A DNA stretch of 64,000 nucleotides from Myotis daubentonii (taxonomy: Eukaryota > Chordata > Mammalia > Chiroptera > Vespertilionidae): contig NC_081844.1 in NCBI RefSeq assembly GCF_963259705.1, forward strand, positions 12,199,715 to 12,263,714. The letters are read 5' to 3'. Each line of letters begins with the position of its first letter. Position 1 is the stretch's first letter. This document shows positions 55,009 through 64,000 of the stretch, piece after piece. The notes beneath the pieces were generated by a model. That model was given only the letters and a program-made list of their open reading frames with translations, had not been told where the DNA came from and searched no databases. Both the position numbers and the translations under genes were made by a program.

Positions 55009-55226
55009 TTAAAAATATTTTTTATTGATTTTTTATTATAAAAATATAATATTTTTATTAGGACGGGAGAGGGATGGAGAGTTAGAAACATCGATCAGCT
55101 GCCTCCTGCACACCTCCTACTGGGGATGTGCCCACAACCAAGGTACATGCACTTGACCAGAATCGAACCTGGGACCCTTCCATCCGCAGGCCGATGCTCT
55201 ATCCACTGAGCCAAACCAGTTAAGGC
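55009..55226 (-). mobile_element. Ves SINE
   Basis: The TSD AAGTCAGCACATTTT at 54994-55008 and its copy at 55227-55241 differ at one base. An AT-rich extra segment follows the tail. Confidence 0.9.
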
Positions 55227-55310
55227 AAGTCAGTACATTTTGACTAAAGCAATTAACCTCCATAATTAAAGTGGGCCTCATCCAATCAGTTGAAGACTTT
55301 AAGAGTAAAG

Positions 55311-55612
55311 AATTGGCCTGGCTGGTGTGGTTCAGTTGGTTGGAGCATCATCCCATATACTGAAAGGTTTCAGGTTCAATTCTTGGTCAGAGCACATACT
55401 TAGGTTGCAGGTTTGATCCCCAGTTTGGGTGCATGCAGAAGGCAACCAATCGATGTTCTCTCTTACATTGATGTCCCTCCTCTCCTCTCCTCTCCTCTCC
55501 TCTCCTCTCCTCTCCTCTCCTCTCCTCTCCTCTTCTCTCCTCTCCCTCCCTCCATCTCCCTTCCCTTCTCTCTAAAATCAATGAGCATCTCCTTGGATGA
55601 AAAATTTTTTAA
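55311..55612 (+). mobile_element. Ves-like SINE with expanded (TCTCC)n
   Basis: The head is TTGGCCTGGCTGGTGTGGTT. The CT-rich part of the SINE has grown into a TCTCC array (about 55478-55545). The short direct repeat AGTAAAGA flanks it. Confidence 0.88.
55478..55545 (+). repeat. (TCTCC)n microsatellite within a SINE
   Basis: About 13 TCTCC units, one with a TT variant. Confidence 0.93.
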
Positions 55613-56261
55613 AAAAACAGTAAAGACACATATGTAATACCCTTTGTATTACTTTAAGTAATAAAAAAAATAAAAAAGCAGTAAAGAACTGACGTCCCCA
55701 CTGAGGAAGAGGAGGAAATCCTGCCGGCAGACCACCTTCAGACTTGAACTGCACATCAGCTCTTCCCTAGGTCTCTAGTGGCCCAGCCCCCCTGCAGACA
55801 GTGGCTGGACTTGCCGGCCTCCATAATAATGTGAGCTAATTCCGTAAAATAAATCTTTCTCTCTACATATGCACATCACATTGGTTGTGTTTCGCTGGAG
55901 AACCTGACTAATAAAGTGATTAAGTTACAAAAGATGATGACTTCTGTCTTACTAGCTTCCTCTTGCAGCTGCCTTCTCTGCTTGCATGCTTTGGCAAAGA
56001 GAGCTGCCGCGCTGGGAAGACCTGTCGGCCTGTAACTGAGGGCTTCCAACAGCCGGTGCAGAAGTGAGACGCTCTGTCCAATGACCCAGGAGGCAATGAA
56101 TCCTCTGACAACCATGAGGGGGAGCTTGGGAGCACATCCTTCCCCAGTCAAACTGAGAGGTGACCACAGCCCTAGCGGGCACCTGACCACAGAGCTTGGG
56201 AGAGATCCTGAAGTAGAAACTCAGCCAAGCTGTGCCTGGAGTTTCTTCCATTGACACAGTG

Positions 56262-56805
56262 GCATGATGCGGTGAGCCTCTGGGAGGTGATTAAGTCACG
56301 AGGGTGGAGCTCTCCTAAATGCCACCAATGTCCTTAGGAGAAGAGGCCAGAGAGCTCTCTTGTCCCAGCTGCCATGTGAGCATACACAGGGGAGTCGGCT
56401 GGCTGCACCTGGGAGGAGAGCTCTCGCCAAAACCTGACCCAGCTGACACCCCGATCTCAGACTTCCAGCCTCCAGAACTGTGAGAAATTAGTATTTGTTG
56501 TTTAACATACCCAGTCTATGGCAATGTGTTATAGCAGTGGTTCTCAACCTTCCTAATGCCGTGACCCTTTAATACAGTTCCTCATGTTGTGTGACCCCCA
56601 ATTTCACTGTTACAAATTGAACATAATTAAAGCATAATGGTTAATCACAAAAACAATATGTAATTATATATGTGTTTTCCGATGGTCTTAGGCGACCCCT
56701 GTGAAAGGGTCGTTCAACCCCCAAAGGGGTCGCAACCCACAGGCTGAGAACCGCTGTGTTATAGCAACCTGCACTAAGATCCCTAACAATTTAGGCACTG
56801 TTCTT
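56262..56805 (+). mobile_element. MaLR LTR (ERVL-MaLR), with hAT inserted
   Basis: GAGGTGATTAAGTCACGAGG, CAGCCTCCAGAACTGTGAGA and ACCCAGTCTATGGCAATGTG are diagnostic of MLT1/MST/THE1-type LTRs. The last part is separated by the SPIN-like hAT (56535-56756). It is a solo LTR with no internal genes. Confidence 0.75.
56535..56756 (-). mobile_element. hAT MITE, SPIN-like, copy 2
   Basis: A 222-bp copy of the same element as 8154-8376, in opposite orientation. The ends are CAGTGGTTCTCAACCTT and GGCTGAGAACCGCTG, with a perfect 8-bp TSD TGTTATAG (56527-56534 and 56757-56764). It is inserted into the 3' end of a MaLR LTR. Confidence 0.85.
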
Positions 56806-57224
56806 ATTCTAATCTAATCAATAAAGGAAAAGTCACAGAAACATTATTACCAGATAAAATAGTGAATGCCCAGTTAAATTTTGATTTGAGACAAGCAATT
56901 AAATAATTATTTTAAATATAAAATGTCCCAAATATTGCATAGGACATACTTTTCTAAACGAAGTAAAAAAAAATTATTAGATGTTTATCTCAAATTTAAA
57001 GTTAACTGGGTGTCCTATATTTTTATTTGCTAAACTTGGAAACTGTACACAGAAAGGGTGGGTACGTTGGCCAAAGTCAAACAGCTGGTAAGTCGTAGCA
57101 GCTGCTGATATAAAGCCAGGCAGCTGACTCGCGCTCACACTTGCACCTCATGGGTCTCTGTAAGGGCTACTGAGATAGTCCACATAAATGGCACAGCTGG
57201 GGCCTACCACCTAATAAGAATTCA

Positions 57225-57665
57225 AATGGGTAAACAGAGCATGCCGGGCTCTGGCAAGAGTCCTCTTCCTGGCTCGCAGGTGGCCATTTACTCAGGTCTC
57301 CTCACATGGTGGAGAGAGAGAGAGGACTCGCTCTCTTCCTCTTTGTAAGGACACTAAGGGCATCATGGGGGCTCCACCCTCTTGACTTTTTTTTTAAAAA
57401 AAATACATTTTATTGATTTTTTACAGAGAGGAAGGGAGAGAGATAGTTAGAAACATCGATGAGAGAGAAACATCGATCAGCTGCCTCCTACACATCTCCC
57501 ACTGGGGATGTGCCCGCAACCCAGGTACATGCCCTTGACCGGAATCGAACCTGGGACCCCTCAGACCGCAGGCCAATGCTCTATCCACTGAGCCAAACCG
57601 GTTTCGGCTCCACCCTCTTGACTTAATCACCTCCCAAAGACACCACCTCCTACTACTATCTTCTT
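57225..57665 (-). mobile_element. MaLR LTR, reverse orientation, with Ves inserted
   Basis: CTCCACCCTCTTGACTTAATCACCTCC-type sequence and the CTCACATGGTGGAGAGAG stretch are the complement of a MaLR LTR. The Ves SINE 57389-57606 splits it. The CTCCACCCTCTTGACTT segment is duplicated as the SINE's TSD. Confidence 0.7.
57389..57606 (-). mobile_element. Ves SINE, young copy
   Basis: The perfect 18-bp TSD GCTCCACCCTCTTGACTT is at 57371-57388 and 57607-57624. Inserted in a MaLR LTR. Confidence 0.95.
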
Positions 57666-57734
57666 GGGGGTTAGGGTTTCAACGTATGAATCTGGCGGGG
57701 GGGGGGGGGGGAGCGAGACACAAACATGCAGTCC

Positions 57735-58030
57735 ATAAAATTAATGGAAAGAAGCCAGTCACAAAAGGCTTCATATTGTATAATTCTATTTATATGAAAT
57801 GTCCTGAATAGGCAAATCCACAGAGAAAGAAAACAAATTAGTAGTTTCCATGGACTGAAAGTAGAGGGAATAGAGAATTACCGCCTAATGAGTTTGTTTG
57901 ATGAAAATATTTTGAAAGTAGATATGTGATCTTTGCACAACTGGTGAATTGTGCAACTAAAGCCACTGAACTGCACACTTTAAAGGATAAAATTTTATGG
58001 TGTGTGAATTACACCTCAATAAAAAATGAT
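57735..58030 (+). mobile_element. Ancient L1 3' end
   Basis: AAGCCAGTCACAAAAGGCTT, ATTCTATTTATATGAAATGT and the terminal ACTGCACACTTTAAAGG followed by AATTACACCTCAATAAAAAA are the standard mammalian L1 3' end. Confidence 0.7.
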
Positions 58031-58599
58031 TTACCGAAACTCAGTCTTCTGAGGCCCATCCTGGGCCCACTTACTCTTTCTTGGAAGAGACCCTCCCCTT
58101 CTCTTTTACCTAAAAATAAAGCTTGTCTCGCATCAACTCCCTCAAATGTCCTCCCTTCACCTCCAACCCATCCCGGGGTCGCTCAGTCTCTTCCTGGCTG
58201 CAAAAGAACGTCCAGGCCATGCCCACGCAGCCCCGTGCACCTCTGCACTTGAAGCCAGTCACTCCTTCCTGGTCAGGGAACCACAGCCCCACTCCCTCCT
58301 GGTCCCGCCCTCCCACAGGCCTTCCTCTCACTACACACATGATCTTGTCAAAAGCAAATGGACTTACAAACTCACAAGGGCCTCCCCCGTGCCTGCCTGT
58401 GACCACCCACTGTGCTGCTGAGCAACCTGACCCAAAACCCACCCGGTATGATGTCCCCCTCTCCCAGAGTTCCCTTGCCCACTTTCCCTTCTGGGTGGTG
58501 ATCCGCACCTCCGTCCCCTGGAAAGTCTCCTGCTGTGAGGGACTTTCTCCTCCAGCAACTGTCAAAATGCTGCCCAAATAAAGTTGATTGTGTGCTACT

Positions 58600-58611
58600 G
58601 CCATCTAGTGG
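58600..58611 (-). promoter_or_regulatory. CTCF-like motif (reverse)
   Basis: The complement reads CCACTAGATGGC, a full match to the CTCF core CCASYAGRKGGC. Confidence 0.45.
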
Positions 58612-58769
58612 CCATTTTCCTTTATGAGCCTTGATGTCTTTATGGACATGGTCATATGGGTTATAAGGCAGTGACAGGGAAGGATCTATTGAATCCACTA
58701 CATGACATAGAAAAATATTAGTAGGGATAGAAACCATATTGGAGTGGACTGAAGTGTAAGTTTCAGTAT

Positions 58770-60165
58770 TCAAAATATATAAACAACTCTTCCAAATCAA
58801 AAGAAAAGACAAATATTCTCACAGAAAAATGGGTAAAGATTATTGATAGAAAGTTCACAAAAGAAACACTATAAAAGACCAGTCGCCATTTGAAAATTAG
58901 CTCTACCCACTAACACTCAGACAAAGGCAAGTGAAAATTATGAGATCCCATTTTAACCTCTGTGATCGGCAAACTTCTAATATTTGACATCAATGTTGGT
59001 GAAGTCATGGGGAAACCGGTATGCATCTATTTGGCTAATGGGAGTGTAAAATGGACAGTCTTTTTCAAGGATGATTTGACAATACCTATAATAATATTAA
59101 ATACTAGAGGCCCGGTGCACGAAATTCGTGCACGGGAGGGGGGATTCCCTTAGCCCAGCCTGCACCACTCCAATAGGGGACCCCTATGGGATTGAGCCTA
59201 AACCGGCAGTCTGAACACCCCTCTCACAATCTGGGACTGCTGGCTCCTAACCACTCACCTGCCTGATGCCCTTAACCCCTCTGCCTGCCTGCCTGATCGC
59301 CCCTAACTGCCTCTGCCTGCCTGCCTGATCGCCCCTAAATGCCCTCCTTTGTTGGCCTGATCTCCCTCCCAATTGCCCTCCCCTGCCAGCCTGGTTGCCC
59401 CCAACTGCCCTCCCCTGCCGGCCTGATCTCGCCCCTAACTGCTCTCCCCTGCTGGCCTGATCGCCTCTAACTGCCTCTGCCTGCCTGATTGCTCCCAGCT
59501 GCCCTCCCCTGCAGGCCTGATCTCACCCCCAACTGCCCTCCTCTGCTGGCCAATTTGGTTCTGATTGGTCAGTTTCTATGCCAGTCAGCGTCAAAAGCTC
59601 TGCCTCCTAGGCAGCCATTGGCTCCTTACATTCACCCAGATATGGTTCTGATTGGTCAGTTTCTATGCCAGTCAGCATCTTTGGGCCTATCAATGGGGCT
59701 GGTCAGCAGCCCTGGTGGAGGCCTTTAAAGAAATAGAGGCTGGCTGTTGGCCAGGCCAGGAGAGAAAGGGAGGCAAGTTCTGATCAACGGCTGCCACAGA
59801 GGCTACGGATCAGAGGCTACCCTACCCCTCTCTCTGCAGGCCTCTCTCCCCGGGCCTGATCCGCAGCCCCCCTAGGCAGTTAGTGCTGGGTTGGGGCGCC
59901 CGCAACGGCCCCAGTCAGTGCTTGGTCGCCACGGCAACCCAGAACTGACTTCCGGTCTGGTTGAGCCTTTGGTCATTATGACCCTGGCTCTTTATTATAT
60001 AGATGTTAAATGTTTCACCACCCAGTGTCTACCACAGAGAAACATTAACACTCCTGCAAGCAGGCATGTACAAGACGCTCCCTGAAGCTTTGTTTATTGT
60101 CCATAAAAACTGGAAATAACAGACAAATGGGTAAATATGCCATGAAATACAGAACAGTGTAGTAA
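58770..60165 (+). mobile_element. Ancient L1 piece interrupted by the Helitron
   Basis: 58770-59103 and 60004-60165 are two parts of an L1 end-of-ORF2 segment. Landmarks are GAAAAATGGGTAAAGATTA and GGGAGTGTAAAATGGACAGT on the left, and TATTGTCCATAAAAACTGGA on the right. The 900-bp Helitron sits between them. Confidence 0.6.
59104..60003 (-). mobile_element. Complete non-autonomous Helitron (HeliBat type)
   Basis: On the minus strand the element starts TCTATATAATAAAGAG after an A (60004). It ends with the hairpin GTGCACGAATTTCGTGCAC, a short spacer and CTAG before a T (59103). TC at the 5' end, a subterminal hairpin, CTRR at the 3' end and insertion between A and T without duplication are the Helitron hallmarks. 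The 900-bp interior has imperfect CTGCCTGCCTGATCGCCCC repeats (about 59225-59560) and no Rep/helicase. The same terminal sequence is abundant in vesper bats. It is inserted in an older L1 whose two halves flank it. Confidence 0.92.
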
Positions 60166-60400
60166 CTAGAAAGCCATACTGGGGAGCCAAATGCCTGATT
60201 TCATATCCTGACTTCATCACTTACTGAGCACATAACCTTAGGCAAGTCACTTATTCTCTTTCTGCCTCAGTTTCCTCATTAAAATGGAGATAATACCTAC
60301 TTCCCAGGGTCATTGAAAGGCCTGAACAAGTAACTACATGTAAAACAATTAGAATCGTGCTTGAGACATATTTAGCACACAATAAATATTAGCAATTATT
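60165..60400 (+). mobile_element. MIR, nearly full-length
   Basis: CTTAGGCAAGTCACTTATTC, TCAGTTTCCTCATTAAAATG and CAATAAATATTAGCAATTAT are in consensus order. Confidence 0.8.
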
Positions 60401-60758
60401 ATTTGTATCAGCAGTTAAATAATGTAAGTGTATAGGAACTAATATAATTTATATATACTAACATAGACCTTTGAAACACAGAGGGGGAAAAAGAAGAGTT
60501 GCTGATAGAGAGTGATTTCATATAGTTAAAACACACAAAGGCACACATGCCTGCACACAAATAATAGACATTATCTCCAGGACGTACACATGTGTAAATA
60601 TGTAGAAAAGGGGCTGGACGGAAACCTAAGAACAGATAAACCTTGGTTCCCTCTGGTCAAGGGAGAGGACGAGGATGGGGAGAATTGTCAAATGGCCTTT
60701 AGCCATATCTCTATTTAATAATATATTCCTCTGTGATGTACATAAAGTTCATTTTTTA

Positions 60759-63083
60759 TTAAATCTTTATTGTTCAGATTATTACAGTTGTTCCTCTTTT
60801 TCCCCCATAGCTCCCCTCCACCTGGTTCCCAACCCACCATCTGCCCTTACCGCCCCCCACCCCCCGCTGTCCTCGTCGATAGGTGTACGATTTTTGTCCA
60901 GTCTCTTCCCGCACTCCCCACAGCCCTTTCCCCCCCGAGAATTGTCAGTCCACTCCCTTTCTATGCCTCTGATTCTATTATAACCACCAGTTTATTCTGT
61001 TCATCAGATTTTTTATTCACTTGATTTTTATATTCACTTGTTATGTATTTGTTGTTCATAATTTTTATCTTTATCTTTTTCTTCTTCTTCCTCTTCTTAA
61101 AGGATACCTTTCAGCATTTCATATAATACTGGTTTGGTGGTGATGAACTCCTTTAGCTTTTTCTTATCTGTGAAGCTCTTTATCTGACCTTCCGTTCTGA
61201 ATGATAGCTTTGCTGGATAAAGTAATCTTGGTTGTAGGTTCTTGGCATTCATCACTTTGAATATTTCTTGCCACTCCCTTCTGGCCTGCAAAGTTTCTGT
61301 TGAGAAATCAGCTGACAGTCGTATGGGTACTCCCTTGTAGGTAACTAATTGTTTTTCTCTTGCTGCTTTTAAGATTCTCTCCTTGTCTTTTGCTCTTGGC
61401 ATTTTAATTATGGTGTGTCTTGGTGTGGTCCTCTTTGGATTCCTTTTGTTTGGGGTTCTCTGCACTTCCTGGACTTGTAAGTCTATTTCTTTCACCAGGT
61501 AGGGGAAGTTTTCTGTCATTATTTCTTCAAATCGGTTTTCAATATCTTGCTCTTTCTCTTCTTCTGGCACCCCCATAATTAGGATGTTGGTGCGCTTGAA
61601 GTTGTCCCAGAGGCTCCTTACACTATCTTCATATTTTTGGATTCTTTTTTTCTTTTTGTTTTTCCAATTGGGTGTTTTTTGCTTCTTTGTACTTCAAATC
61701 TTTGACTTGATTCTTGTGATCCTCTAGTCTGCTGTTAAGTCTCTGTATATTATTCTTTATTTCAGTCAGTGTATACTTAATTTCTAGTTGGTCCTTTTTC
61801 ATATCCTCGAGGGTCTCACTAGATTTATTGAGGGTCTCACTACATTTATCAGCGGTTTCTAGAAAATTCTTGAAAAACCTTATAACCGTGGTTTTGAACT
61901 CTATAGCCAGGAGTTTGCTTTCCTCCATTTCTGTCATTTGTGTCCTGTTTCTTTGTCTCCGCATTTTGGCTGCTTCCCTGTGTTGATAGAGTGACTTTCT
62001 GTGATAGGAGTCCTATAGGGCCCAGTAGTTCAGCCTCCCCAATTACCTGAGGTGGACACTCTTGGTGCACCCCTTTGTAGGCTGTGTGCACAGTCTTGTA
62101 GCTAAGCCTTGATTACTGTTGGTGTCACTGGGAGGAATTGACCTCCAGGCCAATTGGCTGTGAGAATCAGCTATGTCTTCGGCGGGAGAACTTCTGTGCT
62201 GGAGACACCCTTCTGGGGCAAGACTTGCTTCAGCGGGGCTTTGGTGCTCACTGAGTCTGCCCCCTGAGTGTGTCCCTTATGGATCTGAGGAGTTGTAATC
62301 TGGATGGTCCCACTGGGTACTCTGGCTCTTGGATCTCTAAGGAGGTGCTAATTGAGCCTCTGCCTGAGGCTACCCAGCAGGAGCTATGGAGAGATCTGCA
62401 GATTCCTCTTCTTTGTTTGGGGTTTGGAGGTGTCGAGATGAGGCCCAGCTGTGAAGCAGTGCAAGGTTCTGTGGGGCCTTGGGCCTTATTTTGGATGTTG
62501 GGGGTCTCTCTGACCCAGCTGCAGTTTGTTAGGTAATTTCAGATTGCCAAGGGCCAGGCCATTCATATGCAAAAGCCTCCGTGCACAGCTTGGGTGGGGT
62601 GAGGTGGGGTCTCAGGGAATCAACAGGGAGAAGCAAACAGCTGTGGCTCATCCTCAGCCCTGTCCTAAAGGTCTCAGTGTCCTGCGGTAATTGCTGCAAG
62701 CACCTCTGAGAGAAAGCCACCCTTGAGTTCCGTCCGATGCCAGACAGTCCAGTTTCTCTCCATATGAGTCTGGGCCCCCAGAGACTCGCCCAGAACTAGA
62801 GTTCAAAGCAGTCAGGAGCTTGTGTCTCCCTCCCGATTGAAAAAGACCATATCCTCAGTTGCCAGCCCTTTCCGCGCAGCCCTCCGTACCTCTGCACTTT
62901 ACTTCTGCACCTCCTCTGAGTCTCAGTGTGCTTTTCTCTTTCCTTCTAGTTGTAGAATTTCCACTCAGCCAGCCTTCCTGTGGTACTGGGTGATGTCCAT
63001 TTTGTCTTTTAGTTGTAGTTTTGAAGTGGTTGTTCGAGGCAGCAATTTCTGGTGTTTACCTATGCCACCATCTTGGTTTCTCC
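60759..63083 (-). mobile_element. Full-length HAL1-type (ORF2-less) LINE-1 element
   Basis: Reading the minus strand, the element begins GGAGAAACCAAGATGGTGGC, typical of an L1 5'UTR. It has about 1.1 kb of 5'UTR, ORF1 (61097-61964, one frameshift) and then directly a G-rich L1 3'UTR with polyadenylation signal AATAAA (about 60768) and an A tail. No ORF2 (endonuclease or reverse transcriptase) sequence is present. A perfect 16-bp TSD, TAAAGTTCATTTTTTA, flanks it at 60743-60758 and 63084-63099. The target duplication shows that these 2.3 kb inserted as one unit, as expected for half-L1 (HAL1) elements, which must be copied by an L1 enzyme supplied in trans. A one-off internally deleted L1 is the alternative. 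Confidence 0.85.
61097..61964 (-). pseudogene. LINE-1 ORF1 (RNA-binding protein), one frameshift
   Basis: ORF1 of the HAL1-type element. The N-terminal frame (61629-61964) starts MRRQRNRTQMTEMEESK and contains the heptad-rich coiled coil (KNNIQRLNSRLEDHKNQVKD) that trimerises L1 ORF1p. The C-terminal frame (to the stop TAA at 61097) contains the RRM and C-terminal domain, with IMGVPEEEKEQDIENRFEEI and the conserved REWQEIFKVM and LYPAKLSFRTEG stretches. The two frames are offset by one base in an A-rich run near 61640-61655. Apart from that shift I see no stop, so the copy is young. It lies antisense in L1-free flanking DNA and is not a host gene. Confidence 0.85.
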
Positions 63084-64000
63084 TAAAGTTCATTTTTTAA
63101 AACAGTGAGTGGCAGATGAAGAAACATAGATATGTGGATAAGTCTTTAGAAAAGTTTGCTAAGAAAAGGAGTAGAAAATATTACAATCTGGAGAGGATTG
63201 TGGGGTCAAGAGAGGATTTTGTGAGTTTTATAGTTGCTGCTGTTTTATAATGTTTTATCATGGAGATGCTAAAGGACCTTTGTATGCTGATAGAAATGGT
63301 CTAGCAGTGGCAGGAGTGGGTGCGGAGCTTGTAGGATGCAGAAAGTGATGGTATTCAGGGTATAGTTAGCAGATGGCCATAGGCATAGTAGGGACCTTCT
63401 TTCTGCTGTGAGGGGTAGGGGGGGGGGGGAGAGACAATACCAGTGAGGGAAGATGACAAATTTGGTGGTGAGAAGATAAATGAGACCCCTCCATAATCAC
63501 ATCTAATAAAATATAAACACTGTCCAAGTCACAAAATACCAAACGTCTCCCTCTCCCAAACAGTGTGAGTGCCTCTACTTCTTTACCAGTCACAGCTTTG
63601 GCCCCTCAATCTAATCTGCCCTTCCATAGATAAGGTTTCTTGAGATACTCAGTCATAGAATTTTCCCCACTCTATGGCAGCACCGGTCCAGAGGGAATCC
63701 TTACTTCCTTGGACCCTGCCCAAAATCACCACACCAAAGCTCAGATCCCTGTGTCGTACTCTCCTTCAGCGATGGCCACGGTTCCACAAGTATGTGTTCT
63801 CTCTCAATGCAACAAGTTATAAACCCAACTCACTTAACTACAGGTGTGGTCCTAGTGGGGACTAGAGGAAAGGCATTGACAGTCTGCACAAGTAAGAATT
63901 GAATGATTATTTGACAGGATCAAGAGTGTCTTTCTCAAACAATAATGAAAATGTAGAGACCTCATTAAAGTCAGAAATCAAACGGAACCCTCATACTACC

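Larger units (their letters stand above)
54895..55925 (+). mobile_element. Ancient mammalian repeat of uncertain class, split by two SINEs
   Basis: AGATTATTCTAGATGTTTCT, CATCCAATCAGTTGAAGACT, AACTGCACATCAGCTCTTCC and CTGGAGAACCTGACTAATAA occur in the order of a common old mammalian interspersed repeat whose name I cannot fix. Ves SINEs at 55009-55226 and 55311-55612 interrupt it. Confidence 0.45.
43906..64000. other. Upstream region of the short DPYSL2 isoform: no coding gene seen
   Basis: Beyond the CpG island the DNA holds MIR, L2, MaLR LTR, L1, hAT, Helitron, HAL1 and Ves elements, listed separately. In human, a long DPYSL2 isoform starts tens of kb upstream, so this may be intron. Unassigned stretches: 44900-46780 (possible conserved non-coding DNA around 45360-45570), 47180-47630, 48240-49390, 50000-50380, 50705-51370, 51950-52230, 52460-52985, 54245-54890, 58030-58590, 60400-60740 and 63100-64000. 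Confidence 0.6.

Noticed and set aside
59225..59560. Possible minisatellite of CTGCCTGCCTGATCGCCCC units
   Set aside because: The repeats are internal to the Helitron and are a known feature of this family as I recall it, not an independent array.

Overview
This is a mammalian nuclear window from a vesper bat (Vespertilionidae; Myotis, Eptesicus or Pipistrellus type). The gene is recognisable exon by exon. The lineage call rests on the repeats: about 20 tRNA-derived Ves SINEs, a Helitron of the HeliBat type, and several non-autonomous hAT elements that keep perfect 8-bp target-site duplications (TSDs). I know this combination only from vesper bats.

The only protein-coding gene I can support is DPYSL2 (collapsin response mediator protein 2, CRMP2), on the minus strand. 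Its first seven coding exons of the short (B) isoform lie at 43593-43631, 40089-40177, 38242-38426, 7205-7369, 4001-4062, 3431-3511 and 2803-2871. Every junction is GT...AG, every phase matches, and together they encode the first 230 codons. The remaining exons lie beyond base 1. Intron 3 is about 30.9 kb and fills half the window. Exon 1 carries a 5'UTR of roughly 275 bases with a pyrimidine tract and a 27-base homopolymer. A dense CpG island (about 43.9-44.9 kb) with NRF1, octamer, CCAAT and YY1-like motifs forms the promoter.

Layout: 1-2802 is intron 7; 2803-7369 holds exons 7 to 4; 7370-38241 is intron 3, packed with repeats between about 8 and 30 kb; 38242-43905 holds exons 3 to 1 and is repeat-poor; 43906-44900 is the promoter; 44.9-64 kb is upstream DNA. 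In human DPYSL2 a longer isoform starts further upstream, so this last part may be its first intron. I see no exon there.

The upstream flank contains the most striking mobile DNA. There is a full-length LINE-1-derived element with a 5'UTR, ORF1 and 3'UTR but no ORF2 (HAL1 type), bounded by a perfect 16-bp TSD. There is a complete 900-bp Helitron inside an older L1, and two hAT elements abutting each other. Two SPIN-like hAT elements, a family known for horizontal transfer, sit 48 kb apart. I found no new gene system. Most other long reading frames are GC-rich or repeat-derived shadows.
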